DNA from: Heterostelium multicystogenum
Taxonomy: Eukaryota; Evosea; Eumycetozoa; Acytosteliales; Acytosteliaceae
Direction of reading: 5' to 3'
Length of the DNA stretch: 37,144 nt
Assembly (NCBI GenBank): GCA_003667245.1
Contig: RCNN01000263.1
Span: 1-37,144, forward strand
Below are positions 10,813-22,199 of this stretch, in pieces. Under the pieces are notes generated by a model that ran no database searches, had not been told where the DNA came from, and worked only from the letters and a program-made list of their open reading frames with translations. Made by a program: the position numbers and the translations under genes. Each line of letters begins with the position of its first letter. The stretch's first letter is position 1.

Positions 10813-11931
10813 TTAGTCATCTCTCCAAGTTACATCGACTTGGTCGGGTTCTAAATCTTTGAGTTGTTGTTTGTTTCGTTGATTGGTGTTGTTTCACCGT
10901 TTTTGAAGATGAGATAGCCTGCCCATGCAATCATGGCACCATTGTCAATGCAGTAACGCTCGTCGATTGCAAATGATTTTTCCATTACGTTGCTCGACCA
11001 TTTCGGTGATCATGGCGCTGCAGTCTTTCGTTGCAGGCCAACTCCACCGACGGCAAGTACCTCTGTCTGTCCGCAGTGGGCCATTGCACGCTCAGCCGTC
11101 TCTACCAACATCGAAAACACAGTCTCCTGCAACGAATAGCATAAATCCTCCATCGAACACACTTTGCTGCTGTCACTATTGTCGTATTTGAATCCACTTT
11201 TCGCAATACTCTCCACCGCTGACAATATACCAGAGAACGATACATCCATTCCTTTAGTCACATAAGGCAGTTCTATAAATTGTTTTCCCCTATAGTAGCC
11301 AAACAACAACAATATTAATCATAACAAGTTAGAAGAAGAGAATGCCTTTTAAATGAATGACTACATACTTCTTTGCAAAGCTGCTCGATGTTGTATCCAG
11401 GCGAAGGGTCGTTTGGTATGGAGATCACTCTAGCGAATCGATCGAGACAATTGCCGACAGCGATGTCGATTGTCTCACCAAAGATACGATACTTTTTGAG
11501 CGAATACGATATAACTTGTGTATTACCACCACTAACATATAATACAGTTGGGTCGACAGCACCTGTGATCAATCTACCCATTTTCTATGTGTGCAATGCA
11601 ATGATTGACGGCGACGATTGGCTTCGACCAGAGCTGCGAGAGCATTCTGACAACGACGGCAACCGATCTGAGTGGAGGACCCATTCCCGGCCCCTTCGTA
11701 TATGCCAGACAGTCGATGTCTTTTGGTGTCAAATTCGACTCCTTCAGTGCTCGCTGTACCAGCTGAAGGATGTATGATCGATGATGCTTCGCTGTATCTT
11801 TCGGGAGGAAACCTTCACCCGGTGGTGTAATATATGTATGTCTAATATTCGAGATGATATCGCCCTTATCATTGACGATACCAATGCCAAGCTTATTGGC
11901 ACTGCCTTCAAAATCCCATTACTATCGTCAT
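10813..11931 (-). CDS. osgep: tRNA threonylcarbamoyladenosine (t6A37) transferase, KEOPS subunit OSGEP/Kae1
   Basis: Transfers the threonylcarbamoyl group to A37 of ANN-decoding tRNAs within the KEOPS complex. It starts [19 protein letters not shown]. Next come the metal-binding HHRSYIL region, [24 protein letters not shown] (second His pair), [33 protein letters not shown] (nucleotide-binding core), [30 protein letters not shown] and the C-terminal [13 protein letters not shown] (Asp metal ligand), ending DVTWRDD. One intron, 11290-11368, joins AKK to GKQFIELP. Eight frame breaks are all single extra bases, usually a repeat of the neighbouring base (for example GGCC for GGC). Removing them gives 344 codons including stop; animal OSGEP is about 335 aa. 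All catalytic motifs are intact, so I call it a functional gene with sequence errors. Confidence 0.95.
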
Positions 11932-12899
11932 CCTCTCTATATTTTTGTGGACCGATCCGATCTTCAAACAAGTTAATGATCAAATTAACTGATAAGATCT
12001 GATACCTTTTATTGTATAGAAAATCGAAGTTCCCAAAAAAATCAAAATTAACTCAACAGTTTGTTGTTTTTTGATTTTTATTTTTTCCACATTCATTGTT
12101 GTTTATTTAAAAAATGGAAAGATTAGAAACCAGTTTTGGGATTTTATTTGTTACTATGATTTATGAAAATATAAAATATCATAACTTATAACTTATGTTC
12201 AAAAAAAACATTAAACTACCCTTAACTGATTTTGCAAAGACACACATTTTAAATAATTTCAAACTAAAGTGAAATTAGTGAAATTATATATTGGTAAAAT
12301 TACCACCACCATGCATGTACCAATCTCCAAAAGATTGATACAATTGTAAAATCAAATTATTATTGATTATAATCAAGTCATGAAAAATGATATATAGTCA
12401 AATTGATAAATGGAAATTTACAAATATCGCAAAGAGAAAAAATAGAATGAATCTGTCCTGTTCAAAAAATTCAAAAATTTATTAATATGCATTGACACAA
12501 CCAAATTCACTGCATTGTTATTATTAATAGTAGTAGTAGTAGTAAAAGCTTTTGGCATTAAAATATCATTCTTTGTTATCATTACACATCATCTACACTC
12601 ATTCAAAACTAACTAACTGACTCTGACTGACTGACTGACTTACTAGCTAACTAACAACTAACTAAATACTAATGAATTACTACTGTTCATAGTTATAATA
12701 CTACATTTTAATCTAAACTAAACGAAATTAAACTAAACTATCTGTCTACTGGATTGTTGAGAGGACAACAACCTACATAACTACGACGAATTACAGAGTA
12801 CTTCTATTGTTTCGAAGAAGAACTATAGGTTGTTGTTCGAGTCTTGTTACTTGAACAACATCTATAACAACAAACAAACCAACCAACTTTTCAACCATA
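11932..12899. other. Divergent upstream region, OSGEP / PWWP gene
   Basis: About 970 bp, AT-rich. It holds an inverted repeat AGTTAAT/ATTAACT near 11971-11990 next to the OSGEP start, short (GTA)n and (CTAACTA)n repeats (12520-12670), and a set of competing inverted repeats at 12765-12859 (listed separately). No coding region is recognised. Confidence 0.5.
12765..12859 (+). promoter_or_regulatory. Possible structured 5' leader with competing stems
   Basis: Arm A ACAACAACCT (12765-12774) is fully complementary to B AGGTTGTTGT (12827-12836). B overlaps GTTGTTCGAG (12832-12841), which pairs 9 of 10 with C CTTGAACAAC (12850-12859). A-B and B-C cannot form together. The block lies just upstream of the PWWP reading frame. 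CAA/TTG repeats are common here, so chance pairing is possible. Confidence 0.3.
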
Positions 12900-15254
12900 A
12901 ATCAAACAAATTTACCTCCACATTATGTGGAGGGAGAGGTTTACGCTGCAACATACGGAGAGTGGGGAAATTGGCCTGCAAGACTAGCACGCAACAGTGA
13001 AGTAAGTCCATCAGATCTAAAAAGACTTAAGAAAGGTCAATTTGCTGTATATTTCTTTGGCTCAAGGAATTAGTATGTTACTACATTACAATGGGCATTT
13101 ATACTATCAATCAGCTAATGTTAATATTGTTATTACATTTTCGTGTATAGCGGATTCATTACTGAAAAACAACTAAAGAAATATAATATCAAAGAATTGA
13201 CCTCTCAAAAACTATCGGCTACCGATATCAAGAAGATGAATAAGGCTATTGAGGAGGCGAATGAGTGGACTGAAAATGAGAATAGGGAGTATCCTGTGTA
13301 TGTGCCCGAGATCAAGAAAGCAAAGAAAGCATCACAGACACAAGACAGAGACTACACACCAACCAAGAAAAAAAGCAGCGGGAAGAGGCGGCAGGCGAGG
13401 CAGAAATTGCAGTCAAGAAGGAACCACAGTATCAACAGAACTCAGAGGAGATCTACGATAGTATTAACTATGACCAGTCTATCAACACCACACCTCCAAG
13501 CAACAAGAAGAGGTCACCCCTTCCATTTGTAAAATCAGAGTCAATCGCACAAGCAACCCAACCTAATCAGTTTAGTAGTGGGCCATCTACACCACAGCAG
13601 ATAATAGCACCGCTATCACTTAGAAGAAAACAGCTAGAGTTTCCTTTGTCACCTTTTAAAGCACCATTAACCTCTTCTACAACGATAATGACAACCACCA
13701 CAACAATAGCCAACAAGAGTAGTGATGTATTGGTAGACTTTAACATGATACACTCTGATCAAATTGAAATGGAATTAGTGCATCTCCTTGGCCCTGTACA
13801 GTCCAATAACAATCAGTGATTTTAAAGCTAAAGTCTAGTCTACTTGATGATGCTGCTATGAACACCTACCTAGATAATGTTTCCACCTACGAACCTTCAA
13901 GTGAAAAATGGTCACTCAAGGATGAAAAATACAGTTTAATCAATGAGACATGGCACGGCTACAAGACTGAACACGATAAGAATATAATTAGAGACCGTAA
14001 AAAGAATGCTCAAGCTAAAATACTGAGCTCCGCCAACAACAGTAGTAATACATTCGCAGGCAATGAAGTAAAATTCGAATCTACTCAAGTGGCTCAAAGC
14101 TATCAACCACAACCACCTCTTACAGCATCAAAGAAACCACAACCCAACATACCAAACTCGCCAAAGAAAAACAAAACCGCTCCTGCGGCAACCCTCACTT
14201 CAAAAGATACTCTCGACATAATTACACCAATCAAATCAAAGTCTGCTATTTCAATATCAAACTACTCAACCTCCTCTTCATCGATTCTTGACAACCTATC
14301 ACACGACCAACACAACACATCCACAGAGTCTGCCGGAAGCAATGGCAGTCAACTCAAGACACACGATCTTTTGCAACCAAACTCTGGTGAAATGGACACA
14401 ACAATACCACTACTGGATGATCATGACATAGCTTCAGAAGATTACAATGACTGATGAAGAAATTGAATGTACACAGTCTAGTACAGCTGTCATTATCAGT
14501 AGTGGCAATGCAAACAATGGTAGTCAGCCAACTGACAATGGAAGTGTCGTCAGTAATAACAACATCAATAATACAAGCATGAACACTACGACAACTACTA
14601 CAATCAATAATATTTATTTTAACAACAATTTTTCGAGCAGCATTGACAACAATCAAACAACACAAGTCACCCAAACTCCACCAACTCCACCATCGTCACA
14701 CAATAGCTATAAGATTACATCGACTCCTTACTCATCACCTGGCATTCCAGCGACTCTCATAGTTTCACCAACCAGTTCGCACAAGAAAAAATCAAACATC
14801 TATAATTCCTCGCCAGACGATTCCTCAGATGGAGAATATATAGCACCAACCATCCCATAAACTTTGGAAGTCCATTGGAAAATAATAACAACAATCAACA
14901 AATATACACCAAAATAATCTAACACCTCGACTCTTATCATTGACAAAACTCATCTCAAAGAAGTTTGTAAACAATTCTGAACACTTGAAGTCGGTAATCA
15001 AAGATTCAATTACCGATCTATTTTCAACACATTTCAAACAACATGCATTTAAAGATATTAAATCACTGGTGGAGAAAGAAATGGAACATAAACTCTCGGA
15101 CATGAAAGAAACCATCATGGATGAGCTACAAGAACAAATCGGTAAAGAATCAAAGAAAGAAAGAAATCCATACAAACAATCATTCATACACTTTCAGATT
15201 TGGGAACAAACCATTTGTACATTAAAGCAAAATTTAGAGAAATTAGTTGATTGA
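12900..15254 (+). CDS. PWWP-domain chromatin protein with low-complexity middle and coiled-coil C-terminus
   Basis: The N-terminus is a PWWP domain, a methyl-lysine histone/DNA reader: EVYAATYGEWGNWPARLARN, then FAVYFFGSRNY joined across the intron 13073-13150 to GFITEKQLKKY. The PWWP core is degenerate (GNWPA). A charged helical segment follows, then about 450 residues rich in Asn, Ser, Thr, Pro and Gln. The C-terminal region (14940-15254), LISKKFVNNSEHLKSVIKDS to KQNLEKLVD, is highly charged and probably coiled coil. The frame shifts at about 13375-13385, 13815, 14450 and 14860-14940. The PWWP frame is open from 12855 but has no ATG before the domain; the ATG at 12925 is out of frame. The true start therefore needs an indel or an unseen 5' exon, and the start coordinate is approximate. 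The name beyond PWWP is unknown. Confidence 0.75.
12915..12933. repeat. GC-rich 8-bp hairpin at the PWWP gene start
   Basis: CCTCCACA (12915-12922), loop TTA, TGTGGAGG (12926-12933). It is a perfect stem in a very AT-rich setting, covering the only ATG near the start of the PWWP domain. Confidence 0.5.
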
Positions 15255-15700
15255 TTTAAACATCAACAACTCTAAATCTTTTAAACAACTATCACTAGAC
15301 TTTACTTGCATTTTCTGCTAACAAACAAGTTCACTAACCTATTTGATATGGTTTTAAATTTATTAATTTAATATATGTTCAAATAAAACTTCAAATGTAA
15401 TTTCATTGACTCAATAGTATTGACAGTACTCTCATCATTGAATTATTTTTCCAATAACTCAATTGCTTCATCTGTGACCAACTCCACTAGTGCTGTCTAA
15501 AGAAACTACTTCGACCACCTCATCAGGATCATCTCAATGAATCAAACAAATTCATTACTTCCTTCTTACGTAATCAATTTAAATCATCAAATGAAACCTA
15601 TATGTCAATTTCAAAATAACCTATGTAATTACCTATTATCGAAACATAATCTTAAATAATTATGAATATTTAGTGATAATAATTTGATGTTATTTTGATG
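15255..15700. other. Intergenic between convergent genes
   Basis: 3' ends of the PWWP gene (+) and the first B-box gene (-). AT-rich; no feature is supported. Confidence 0.5.
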
Positions 15701-17434
15701 TTAATAAATAATTGTTGGACACCAAATTCTGCTAAATCGATCATCCAAATAGAATGGTTCTGATTTATCATTCTCAGTTGAATATTTTGAAGCTACCAAA
15801 GTCTTTACCAGCAAATGAATAAATATAACTCCCTGTTGCTGATACTTCATGGTAAATTGGATATACAAATCCATTTTTGGCAGGTATCTGGTTGAGATTG
15901 GTTGTTTGTTTGGTCAAAACTTTGTATTTGATGAAACATTTATCTCCTCTTGAAATGAATGTAGAAATGACCATTGTTGTCATGACATGCTGTGTATGGT
16001 CTGCAATCCAATCGATGTTGTGAAATGGTTTTATCTGTCAAGTCAAATCTAAAAAAGAATATTCTTATCAAATGACAATGAATATAATATTCCATTCAAG
16101 ATCATTGTTGATACTTGTGTGCCATAAAGTGGTGGAAATCGAAGATATCTTTCAAATGTCATTGTCTTGATGTTGAATCGATCAATTCGATGTGTGCTAT
16201 AACCATTAACCAAATAGATATGATAGTGACCATCATAACAAACTGATATATGAAAGTCAGGATCAATTCCTTCCATAATACCAATGTGTTCAATTGATTT
16301 CGATTTGATTGAGTATCGAATCCATTTGTTTCGATTATAATAACCACCAAATACATAGACATATTCACCAACTCTGACAATTGATTGGAATGTACAATAG
16401 AAATCATAATCTAATTTTAATTGTTCGATTGAATTGTTTTTTGAAAGGTTGATGAGTGTTGCTCCTTTATCTTGGTGTGTCGTGAAGATATATGTTGAAT
16501 TGTTTGAATCATTATTTGTTGCTGAATTGATTAATAATTGTATTGATTGTTTTGATGATTGATTGTATTGATTTAGAATCGAATGGTTTGGTTGTCAATG
16601 AATATGATTTATAATGGCAGTAAGTTTTGTTGTTTGAATAGTGATCATTGAATAATTGTAAATAACTATTGAGCAAATAGAGTATAATTGATGGATGATT
16701 CATTGTCGAATTGCTTGATCAGTTGATTGATATCATATTGTTGATTGTATCTATGATTGAATATTGTTTGTTTGTTGTCCAAGATGAAAGTTGACAATGT
16801 AGCGCCTGATTCTATTGATGATGTATTGATCTGTTTGTATCATTGCCTGTTGTCTCTGGATTATGGTCAGGATTGACTTGATCGATATTATTGAGATTAT
16901 CAATGATATTTATGATTGTATTCAAATGTTTGAGGTGATTGATATCATCAGATATCGATTTTTCAAGTGTTTGTTTGTCGTGGAGGATCTCTCTCTTCAG
17001 TTGATGTTCTTGGAGTGAAATGTACTTGTGGATCTCTTTGAAATGATCAGCTATCTCTTCCTCTGTTGCTGAGTATGAAATATATTTAGATGATGATAGT
17101 TTCAATGATCTCCAAATTGATTCGACTCGATTCTTGATATATGTACTTTTACATTCATTATTATTATCATTATCATTATTATTACTAATGGTATTATCAA
17201 TGATCTTATTTAGATCTATATTAATATTATAAATGAAATCTTTATTACATGATTCTCTTATTTGTTGAGAATCATCCAGGAATAGTGAATGATCAGTTGT
17301 TCCTTTGAGTGTTTTAATAAACAATTTGAACACATCAATATGTTGCATTTGTAACAAATGAATTCATAACTTTTATTGTGAATCTGACACTTTAGATAAT
17401 TGCTATTACTACTACTATTATTAGTATTAGACAT
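15701..17434 (-). CDS. B-box zinc finger / kelch-like protein, copy 1
   Basis: TRIM-like architecture without a RING. After an Asn/Ser leader (ATG 17432-17434) comes a complete B-box, CQIHNKSYEFICYKCNILMC followed by SNCLLKH and HDHS: the C-x2-H...C-x2-C...C-x2-C...H pattern that binds zinc. A helical segment follows (EEEIADHFKEIHKYISLQEH, coiled-coil-like, about 16950-17120). The C-terminal half has repeated kelch-like blades (RFNIKTMTFERYLRFPPLYG, YPIYHEVSATGSYIYSFAGK), a probable beta-propeller. It ends SEPFYLDDRFSRIWCPTIIY. There are no introns. Frameshifts near 17290, 16720-16820, 16410-16600, 16050 and 15790 break it. It is clearly related to the gene at 25460-27258 over its whole length. 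Such families are expanded in dictyostelids. The substrate is unknown, and ubiquitin ligase activity should not be assumed without a RING. Confidence 0.75.
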
Positions 17435-17900
17435 AATTTCTTTTAAGTAATAATTAATAGTATATCAAAAATAATTAATTATAAATTTAGGTGATGATTT
17501 AGTTCTGAACTCTGTTTTTTGCGGAACACAACTTAATTTTTTGATTCTACATTTGCGAGTTTACAAAAAAAGAGAAAGTATAATCATTGATCAATCCAAA
17601 ACAAATCAATTTATTTAATATCATATGAGGTTTTCTACAATAGTGATCAAATTAAATGTTTAGAATAAAGGAGTTTAAACACATTAGACTTGTCTTTCTT
17701 AGAGATATAATAATTGATCAATGTTAAATTAAATGTTTGATTTATAATTGAAATAAATAAGTGAATATTTTGTTTAGTTTGATTTCTTCTATTCTAGTCT
17801 ATTCTCCGGTATTGTTTGCTTGCTGTCACTTTATCTAAAAAATTTGTTTTTAAAATTGTTTGCTTGGCTAGTTGGTTGGTTGATTAGTTGGTTGGCTGGC

Positions 17901-17943
<43 letters not shown>

Positions 17944-18080
17944 CTGATCTGTCCATACTTGTTTACTTATGGACATTATTTTATTATTATATACATGTTT
18001 TATTTTGAGTTATATATTATTACTATTATTATTATATATATATTCGCCATACATTGAAATTGATGGTGTTAGATCTTATT
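17435..18080. other. Intergenic; upstream of B-box copy 1, downstream of RGS gene
   Basis: AT-rich region with a (GATT)n microsatellite at about 17900-17945 and TA-rich tracts near 18020. No gene is seen. Confidence 0.5.
17900..17946. repeat. (TGAT)n microsatellite
   Basis: About eleven uninterrupted TGAT units in the 3' region of the RGS gene. Confidence 0.9.
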
Positions 18081-18626
18081 TTACTTTGTTATTGCTGGAT
18101 GTGTCTTTAAAAACTCTTCCATTTCACAAATTGTAACACTTCTATCTCTTTCTGTGGATGATAACTCGATGTCGATTAATTCATTCTCTAAAATATAGAA
18201 GTCTAACATTAGTATGCTGCTCATTGGTACTAAATTATAATATTGAAATACTCTTTTATCAACTTACCTTTAAACTTTTTATATGATTCTGACTTTACAA
18301 ATAGGGGAATTGCATCCATTTCCATGAGCTTTCTAATGGTTATTTGGATTGGGATGAAAAGATCGGTGGTTGGGGTGTGGAGTTGACCCTCCAGGTCCTT
18401 TCTCTGTATATGGTCAACATTGAGTTCATATTTACTCTCGGTATTAAAGTATTTCTCATATATCTCCTTGGAACGACGAGATCTCAAGTCATCGGAAGCT
18501 AATATGTTTGTAATTCTCTGCTTCCAACCAAAACGAGAAATTCTCATTGTTGTAACGTTCGTATAGGAATTTTCTAAACAAAAGTGCCAAACTCTTATTT
18601 TGTACTATTTGATCAAGTCCTAACAT
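18081..18626 (-). CDS. Small RGS-domain protein (GTPase activator for G-alpha)
   Basis: A single RGS domain filling almost the whole 154-residue protein. It would accelerate GTP hydrolysis by heterotrimeric G-alpha subunits. It starts MLGLDQIVQNKSLALLFRKF, then has the hallmark YERYNNENFSFWLEAENYKH, the central RRSKEIYEKYFNTESKYELN and TTDLFIPIQITIRKLMEMDA, and the closing PLFVKSESYKKFK. Exon 1 is 18626-18268 and exon 2 is 18187-18081; the intron of 80 bp joins FK to ENELIDIELS. The exons total 466 nt. One extra base near 18505 gives 465, exactly 155 codons including stop. The tail DRSVTICEMEEFLKTHPAIT has no membrane or lipid motif. Dictyostelids use G-protein signalling in chemotaxis, so a role there is possible but not shown. 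Confidence 0.9.
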
Positions 18627-20026
18627 GGTTTACTTGTTACTATTATTATTATTTATGATAGATGGACGGATATATGGATATGAATAGATAATTGAAGATG
18701 GTATTATTATTATTATTTAGTGGAGGTAGATAGTAGGTCAATTATTTATTATCCTATTATTTTGGATTTTGTTTTAATTAAAATTATTATTATTATTTAA
18801 TAATAGTTATTTATTCTTGTTATTGTTGATATTGTTGATATTGTTGTTGTTGTAATAATAAAAAAATAATAATAATTATTTCTGTAATAGATACAATACT
18901 TTTAGCGTATTTGTTTTGCTAGTTATTTGTTTGTTGTTGTTCTTGTTGTTCTTGTTGTTTGACGTTGGTTTAATTTTTTATTGTTTGTATAAATAATATA
19001 TAAATGATTGTTTAGTATAGATTCTTGTGAAAATTGTTGATTGGTTGTATATATCTTGTGTTGTTGTTGTTTGATTGATTGTTGGAAATTTTTGGTGAAA
19101 AAGTTTTTGTTATTGTAACTGTGGATGTGTGTGTGTTTGTTTGTGTGAGTTCTATTGGTATTGTTGATGACGGCGGGTGTGATTGTGATGTATTGTAAAG
19201 AAATGATGTTGTCGAAAACAAAAATAAACTTAATTATTATGTTGTTTGAAGGTTGATTTGGTTTTGTTTTGATTTGGTTTGTTTAATTAATTGATTGTTT
19301 GATTGATTGATTGTTTGATTTGAATTGTGGCAAAACAAAACAAGAGGAAATAAATAGAATAAATTAAAGTGTTTAAAATAGCCAGTAACTAACTAAAATA
19401 GGAATAAACTAAATATAAATTAAATTACTATACTATATGTGATAAAACTTAATATAAAACCAACAAAGATATATATCTTGTTTATTTGGGTAATAGTATA
19501 TCTTTAGATTATAATATAAATGATGTTTGTTTGTTGTTGTTGTTGTTATTGGGTGAAGAAAACTAAAGATTAGAATTGGGGCACTGCTGCTTGCGAGAAG
19601 GAAAGGAGGGATGCTGTTTAGTGATCGCTTCTCTTTTCCTTTTTGCAAAATTAAATTATTATTTTCTAGTCCTGTTGTTGTTTATTGATGCATCAATAAA
19701 ATAGTGGTGGAATTGCTTTGATTGATTGGAATGGGTGGTGTTTTGGCATCGTTGGGGTGAACCTGTTGAGTCTATTCTAAAAATTCATGAATTTTGTGCT
19801 ATTTTTAAAGCTTGGGTGTTTTTCACCGAATCACAACTTTCGAGATGGTAAAAAATTGGGCAGTTAATTTACGAATCATTTGGGTTTGTAGAACAATTAA
19901 GAGAATCGTTAAATCTATATTTAAAGTAGGTGTCGTCAAAAGTGTAGAAGTCAGTCAGCAGCAGTCAGTCACACATGTGTGTTGTGTTGTGTGAACATTA
20001 ATTTGGGTTGAGGTGAGATGATGATG
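18627..20026. other. 1.4-kb intergenic, (TTG)/(TTA)-rich
   Basis: Upstream of the RGS gene. On the plus strand it is full of TTG, TTA and TGAT repeats (CAA/TAA on the transcribed strand), as in dictyostelid 5' regions. Short reading frames exist (for example minus 19012-19221 and 19433-19648), but they are repeat-driven and show no domain. From about 19700 the base composition becomes more mixed; I recognise no gene there. Confidence 0.45.
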
Positions 20027-20295
20027 ACCTTTACCAATTACTTTAAATATTAGCAATTCTAACTAAATTGGGTTAATGCTTAAAATAAGCATGAGAACAG
20101 CACTAGTGGCAGATCTGCTGTTGGATTCATCAACCACAAACTAGTGTGCCACCCAATTCTCGGTTTAGTTGTAGGTGGTTGATGTATCAATCTCAAATAC
20201 ACACTTGCGAACATCTCGTCATTGTTGGATTGATTGATTGATTTACTTGATTAACTGAATAACCAATATTGCATTTTAAAGTAATTGGTAAAGGT
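20027..20295. repeat. 269-bp foldback element or structured RNA bounded by 21-bp inverted repeats
   Basis: The left arm 20027-20047 (ACCTTTACCAATTACTTTAA plus A) is the exact reverse complement of 20275-20295, and weaker complementarity continues inward. Nested inside are ATGCTTA-AAA-TAAGCAT (20076-20092), CAGCA/TGCTG (20098-20102/20116-20120) around the palindrome GCAGATCTGC, and CATCAACCAC (20128-20137) with GTGGTTGATG (20175-20184), extended by AACTA/TAGTT (20139-20143/20166-20170). There is no reading frame and no obvious target-site duplication. It could be a MITE-like relic, a non-coding RNA, or a 3'-UTR structure of the membrane-protein gene at 20324-20959, which is transcribed toward it. 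Confidence 0.55.
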
Positions 20296-20323
20296 ACAAG
20301 TTAAGAGGTTGAGATGAGGCTGT

Positions 20324-20959
20324 TCATCTTCTACTTGAGTTGTGGTACGCTTCACAACAACTGATGTAGATGCCGATGTGGTGAATGTACTTACTGAAGA
20401 AAAGGAACTTCAATGTAGTGTACTTGGATGCGTTGACTAGCAGCTGATCTGTGATGGATTCGCCATTGAGGTACTGCGCCATCACGTGGTAGATGGAATA
20501 GTTCTCTAGCCAATCGAATATCAGGTAGAGCAGAGGCATTAGATAAACTACAAATGAAGAAAGAGGATAATAAAATGACAGTCCGACAATCATATCCAGA
20601 AACAAGAGCAGTGGTAATGTAATATCCAGTCCTGTGTACATTGACATGCACACCTTAATTTCATCTGATGTCAACTTGTTCAGCAATTCATTTGCATAGT
20701 TTAAAATCATAACCCAGTAGATGCTGATCATAAAGCTAGAGTACTGTGTAAGTAAGGTTCCGTCTACGATAGATATGATGATACTCTATGATCGTTATTA
20801 GATTCGTACAGTTTGGGAAACTTGTAAGACGCCAAAGTATTGAATTAAAACAAAGTTGATGCCAGTCAAGCCCAGCAGTATCAACATCAGCTTGGCTTTG
20901 GGCTTTAGATCTCTGTAGGTTCGAACCAATCTCCTTACTGTCAAAGACTCCATCAACAT
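20324..20959 (-). CDS. Multipass membrane protein, unknown function
   Basis: Starts at ATG 20957-20959 (MLMESLTVRRLVRTYRDLKP). A first membrane helix follows at once (LMLILLGLTGINFVLIQYFG). After a frame change near 20800 come hydrophobic segments around FMISIYWVMILNYA, TLPLLLFLDMIVGLSFYYPL and FVVYLMPLLYLIFDWLENYS, and a last one near FLFFSKYIHHIGIYISC. That suggests four helices and about 210 residues. The FDWLEN motif after helix 3 resembles the D-x-x-E-N motif seen in some uncharacterised four-helix membrane proteins; this is a weak likeness. The 3' end is uncertain: a GTAAGT lies at the FFSKY codons (about 20390), so a further exon could exist. I assign no function. Confidence 0.65.
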
Positions 20960-21240
20960 GAATAGAATTGACTTTGTAGTCTTTAGCTTGATACAATATA
21001 CAATGGAAGAGAAATAATGAAGAGATTATAAAATGAAAGTAAGGATAAGGATAGACCCTATTGCTTTTTTACACTTATTTTTTTGATTTGGAATTTTGGT
21101 GGATTGATTGACAATGTTGCAACAGAGGTAAGTGTGAGTTGATCTGTTGAATCAACAAGTCAACCACTAATGGTGTAATGATTTGTAATTTTAGCTAATT
21201 TATTATTATTATATAGTATTATTATTATTATTATGTGTAT
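20960..21240. other. Short intergenic spacer
   Basis: Upstream of the membrane-protein gene and 3' of the twin CX9C gene, both on minus. AT-rich; no other feature is supported. Confidence 0.5.
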
Positions 21241-21678
21241 TTACAAAAAATCTACATCTGGAACAGGGAATGGCTTTGATTTCTCAATTTTAATCTCTTG
21301 TAATCTTTGTTGCAGTGTTACTTGTTTTAAAGGAGGTGCATCGTTATACCATTGATTTATCTTCTGCTCTTCATCATCCAGCTTTGACTAGAGGTACGTA
21401 CGTAATAGGATTTAGTAGGGTAGTAGAGGTGGTGTCGTGGATTATTTTCAAGTGGATCGAAATACCTTTAAAGATTTACATTTAGCAGCGGCCTCAAAGA
21501 AAGGCTTACATTGGCTCTTGTGGTGTGTTTCAGTACATTTTAATGAAGCAATTCTTACACCATCGCACATTGATGGTGGTGGTGTATTTCTCTTAATCTT
21601 ACTCTGCTCCTCTTTGGTTACCCATCTATGTACCTTTTCATTTTTCTCATCATCTCGACTATTACTACTACTACTCAT
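21241..21678 (-). CDS. Twin CX9C (CHCH) protein, probable mitochondrial intermembrane-space factor
   Basis: 119 residues in two exons (21678-21466 and 21387-21241). The 78-bp intron 21388-21465 lies between codons, so KCKSLK runs into SKLDDEEQKINQWYNDAPPL. The core carries Cys38-x9-Cys48 and Cys57-x9-Cys67 (CDGVRIASLKC, CKPFFEAAAKC). This twin CX9C pattern folds as a disulfide-linked helical hairpin after Mia40-dependent import. A charged N-terminus without a cleavable presequence fits that route. The C-terminal part (LQQRLQEIKIEKSKPFPVPD) is helical then proline-rich. Family members assist cytochrome oxidase assembly, complex I or mitoribosomes; I cannot tell which one this is. The frame is intact from start to stop. 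Confidence 0.88.
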
Positions 21679-22199
21679 TTTGGTATCTATATATATCTAT
21701 CTATCAATTATTATTTACAATATTGTTTAATTTAGTTTATTGTTAAACACTGAAGGAAGGTACTCAGAAGTGGCTGATGGTTCTAATCTGATCAGATCAT
21801 ACCATAGGTCCATGAAGTTAAACATGCATGTTTAAAAATTAAATTGCAAAAAATCAAAAATTAAATTAAATAAAATATTTTCCTTCAAACAACTACCTCT
21901 ACCTTTTGATTATATAACAAAACAAACTGAAATGTTGATTAGTCTATTTCATTTATTAAAATTGATACATTCCCAATAACCATGTCTGTTTTATATTGTG
22001 TTGTTGCTGATTGTTTAGGATGGATGGATTGTGATTCAAATTTACAAGTAATCCGGTTTTAAAAAAAAATGTAAAATGATGGTGAAGTTGAAGATGAAGC
22101 AGTTGTTGATCATTGCTGTTGTAGTTGTTGTTGTTGATGTTGATGTTGAATTATACTATAACTATTATATGTAAGAGGGATGAGTTGATCCTTAGTTGT
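21679..22199. other. Intergenic
   Basis: Upstream of the twin CX9C gene. It contains (CTAT)n near 21685-21705 and (TTG)n near 22115-22145. No gene is seen. Confidence 0.5.

Noticed and set aside
10813..11931. OSGEP as a pseudogene
   Set aside because: Eight frame breaks look like decay, but all are +1, every catalytic motif is intact, and the corrected length matches the family. A single-copy essential gene is unlikely to be dead.
19012..19221. Minus-strand Thr/Asn-rich frame upstream of the RGS gene
   Set aside because: It is produced by TTG/TTA-rich repeats, with no domain and no flanking splice pattern.
20330..20390. Short intron (34 nt) at the end of the membrane-protein gene
   Set aside because: GTAAGT...CAG is present, but 34 nt is shorter than every other intron in the window; left as a possible longer intron instead.
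20918..20927. GGTTCGAACC, resembling a tRNA T-loop
   Set aside because: It lies in the coding frame of the membrane protein (RRLVRTYRD), is self-palindromic, and has no acceptor or anticodon arms around it.
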